Positions 63,869 through 64,000 of a stretch of 64,000 nucleotides of DNA are shown piece by piece. The notes beneath the pieces were generated by a model, which saw only the letters and a list, made by a program, of their open reading frames with translations, was not told where the DNA came from and ran no database searches. Made by a program: the position numbers and the translations under genes. Where the stretch lies: NCBI GenBank assembly GCA_949825025.1, contig OX463779.1, positions 42,602,249 through 42,666,248 of the forward strand. The letters are read 5' to 3'. Source of the stretch: Siphlonurus alternatus (lineage: Eukaryota > Arthropoda > Insecta > Ephemeroptera > Siphlonuridae). Within the stretch, counting starts at the first letter, position 1; every line of letters begins with the position of its first letter.

Positions 63869-64000
63869 GTAAGAATAATGAATATAGAATATTTAAAATT
63901 CATACGAAATTCTTAGTTTCTGGATTTTTTTTTGGACTTCCATAGTTTTCTAAAATATTGTAAAAATGCACTTTCAAAATTCGATCGGACAGCGGCCTGG

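Overview
This is a nuclear, AT-rich, intron-bearing animal genome segment. The best-resolved gene is an ortholog of arthropod Varicose (vertebrate MPP2/MPP6), with a guanylate-kinase region typical of arthropod sequences. Together with a 5S-rRNA-derived SINE, many non-LTR retrotransposons and dense palindromic MITEs, this points to an arthropod, perhaps a crustacean or an early-branching insect; the species cannot be fixed from the sequence. Splice junctions below were placed by hand from GT-AG (once GC-AG) signals, checked for phase compatibility and compared with remembered protein families; no alignment was run.

Layout. 1-8 kb: minus-strand gene of unknown function (first exon 7705-7918, a 48-nt microexon 1870-1917, continuing off the left edge), with a LINE and several MITEs in the intron between. 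8-12.6 kb: repeats (LINE fragment split by a 5S SINE, long CRE-bearing palindrome, mariner relic, TA microsatellites). 12.7-13 kb: two phase-matched putative exons of a small membrane protein (minus). 14.8-18.7 kb: minus-strand C2H2 zinc-finger gene (four coding exons, 782 aa, 11 fingers, an unusual repeated SCQDIIGIGK motif). 19.4-25.8 kb: plus-strand DUS2 (tRNA-dihydrouridine synthase, seven exons, 465 aa), divergent from the zinc-finger gene and about 0.7 kb away. 28.4-56.1 kb: minus-strand varicose gene (L27-PDZ-SH3-HOOK-GUK MAGUK), convergent with DUS2, with two alternative coding first exons (51.3 and 56.0 kb) and a possible third, non-coding, one at 36.2 kb. 57-63.7 kb: intergenic repeats. 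63.8 kb: first exon of a plus-strand type-I DnaJ gene running off the right edge.

The genes do not form a pathway. The notable signals are: (1) the CRE palindrome TGACGTCA occurs 16 times, far above chance, both at all three putative varicose promoters and inside unrelated palindromic MITEs; (2) a tandem short motif in the zinc-finger protein; (3) unrecognised exons with consistent splice phases; (4) a family of about 345-354 bp near-perfect TTAA-flanked fold-back elements, one nested in a hAT MITE inside a DUS2 intron; (5) a textbook TATA+Inr core promoter antisense inside the longest varicose intron.
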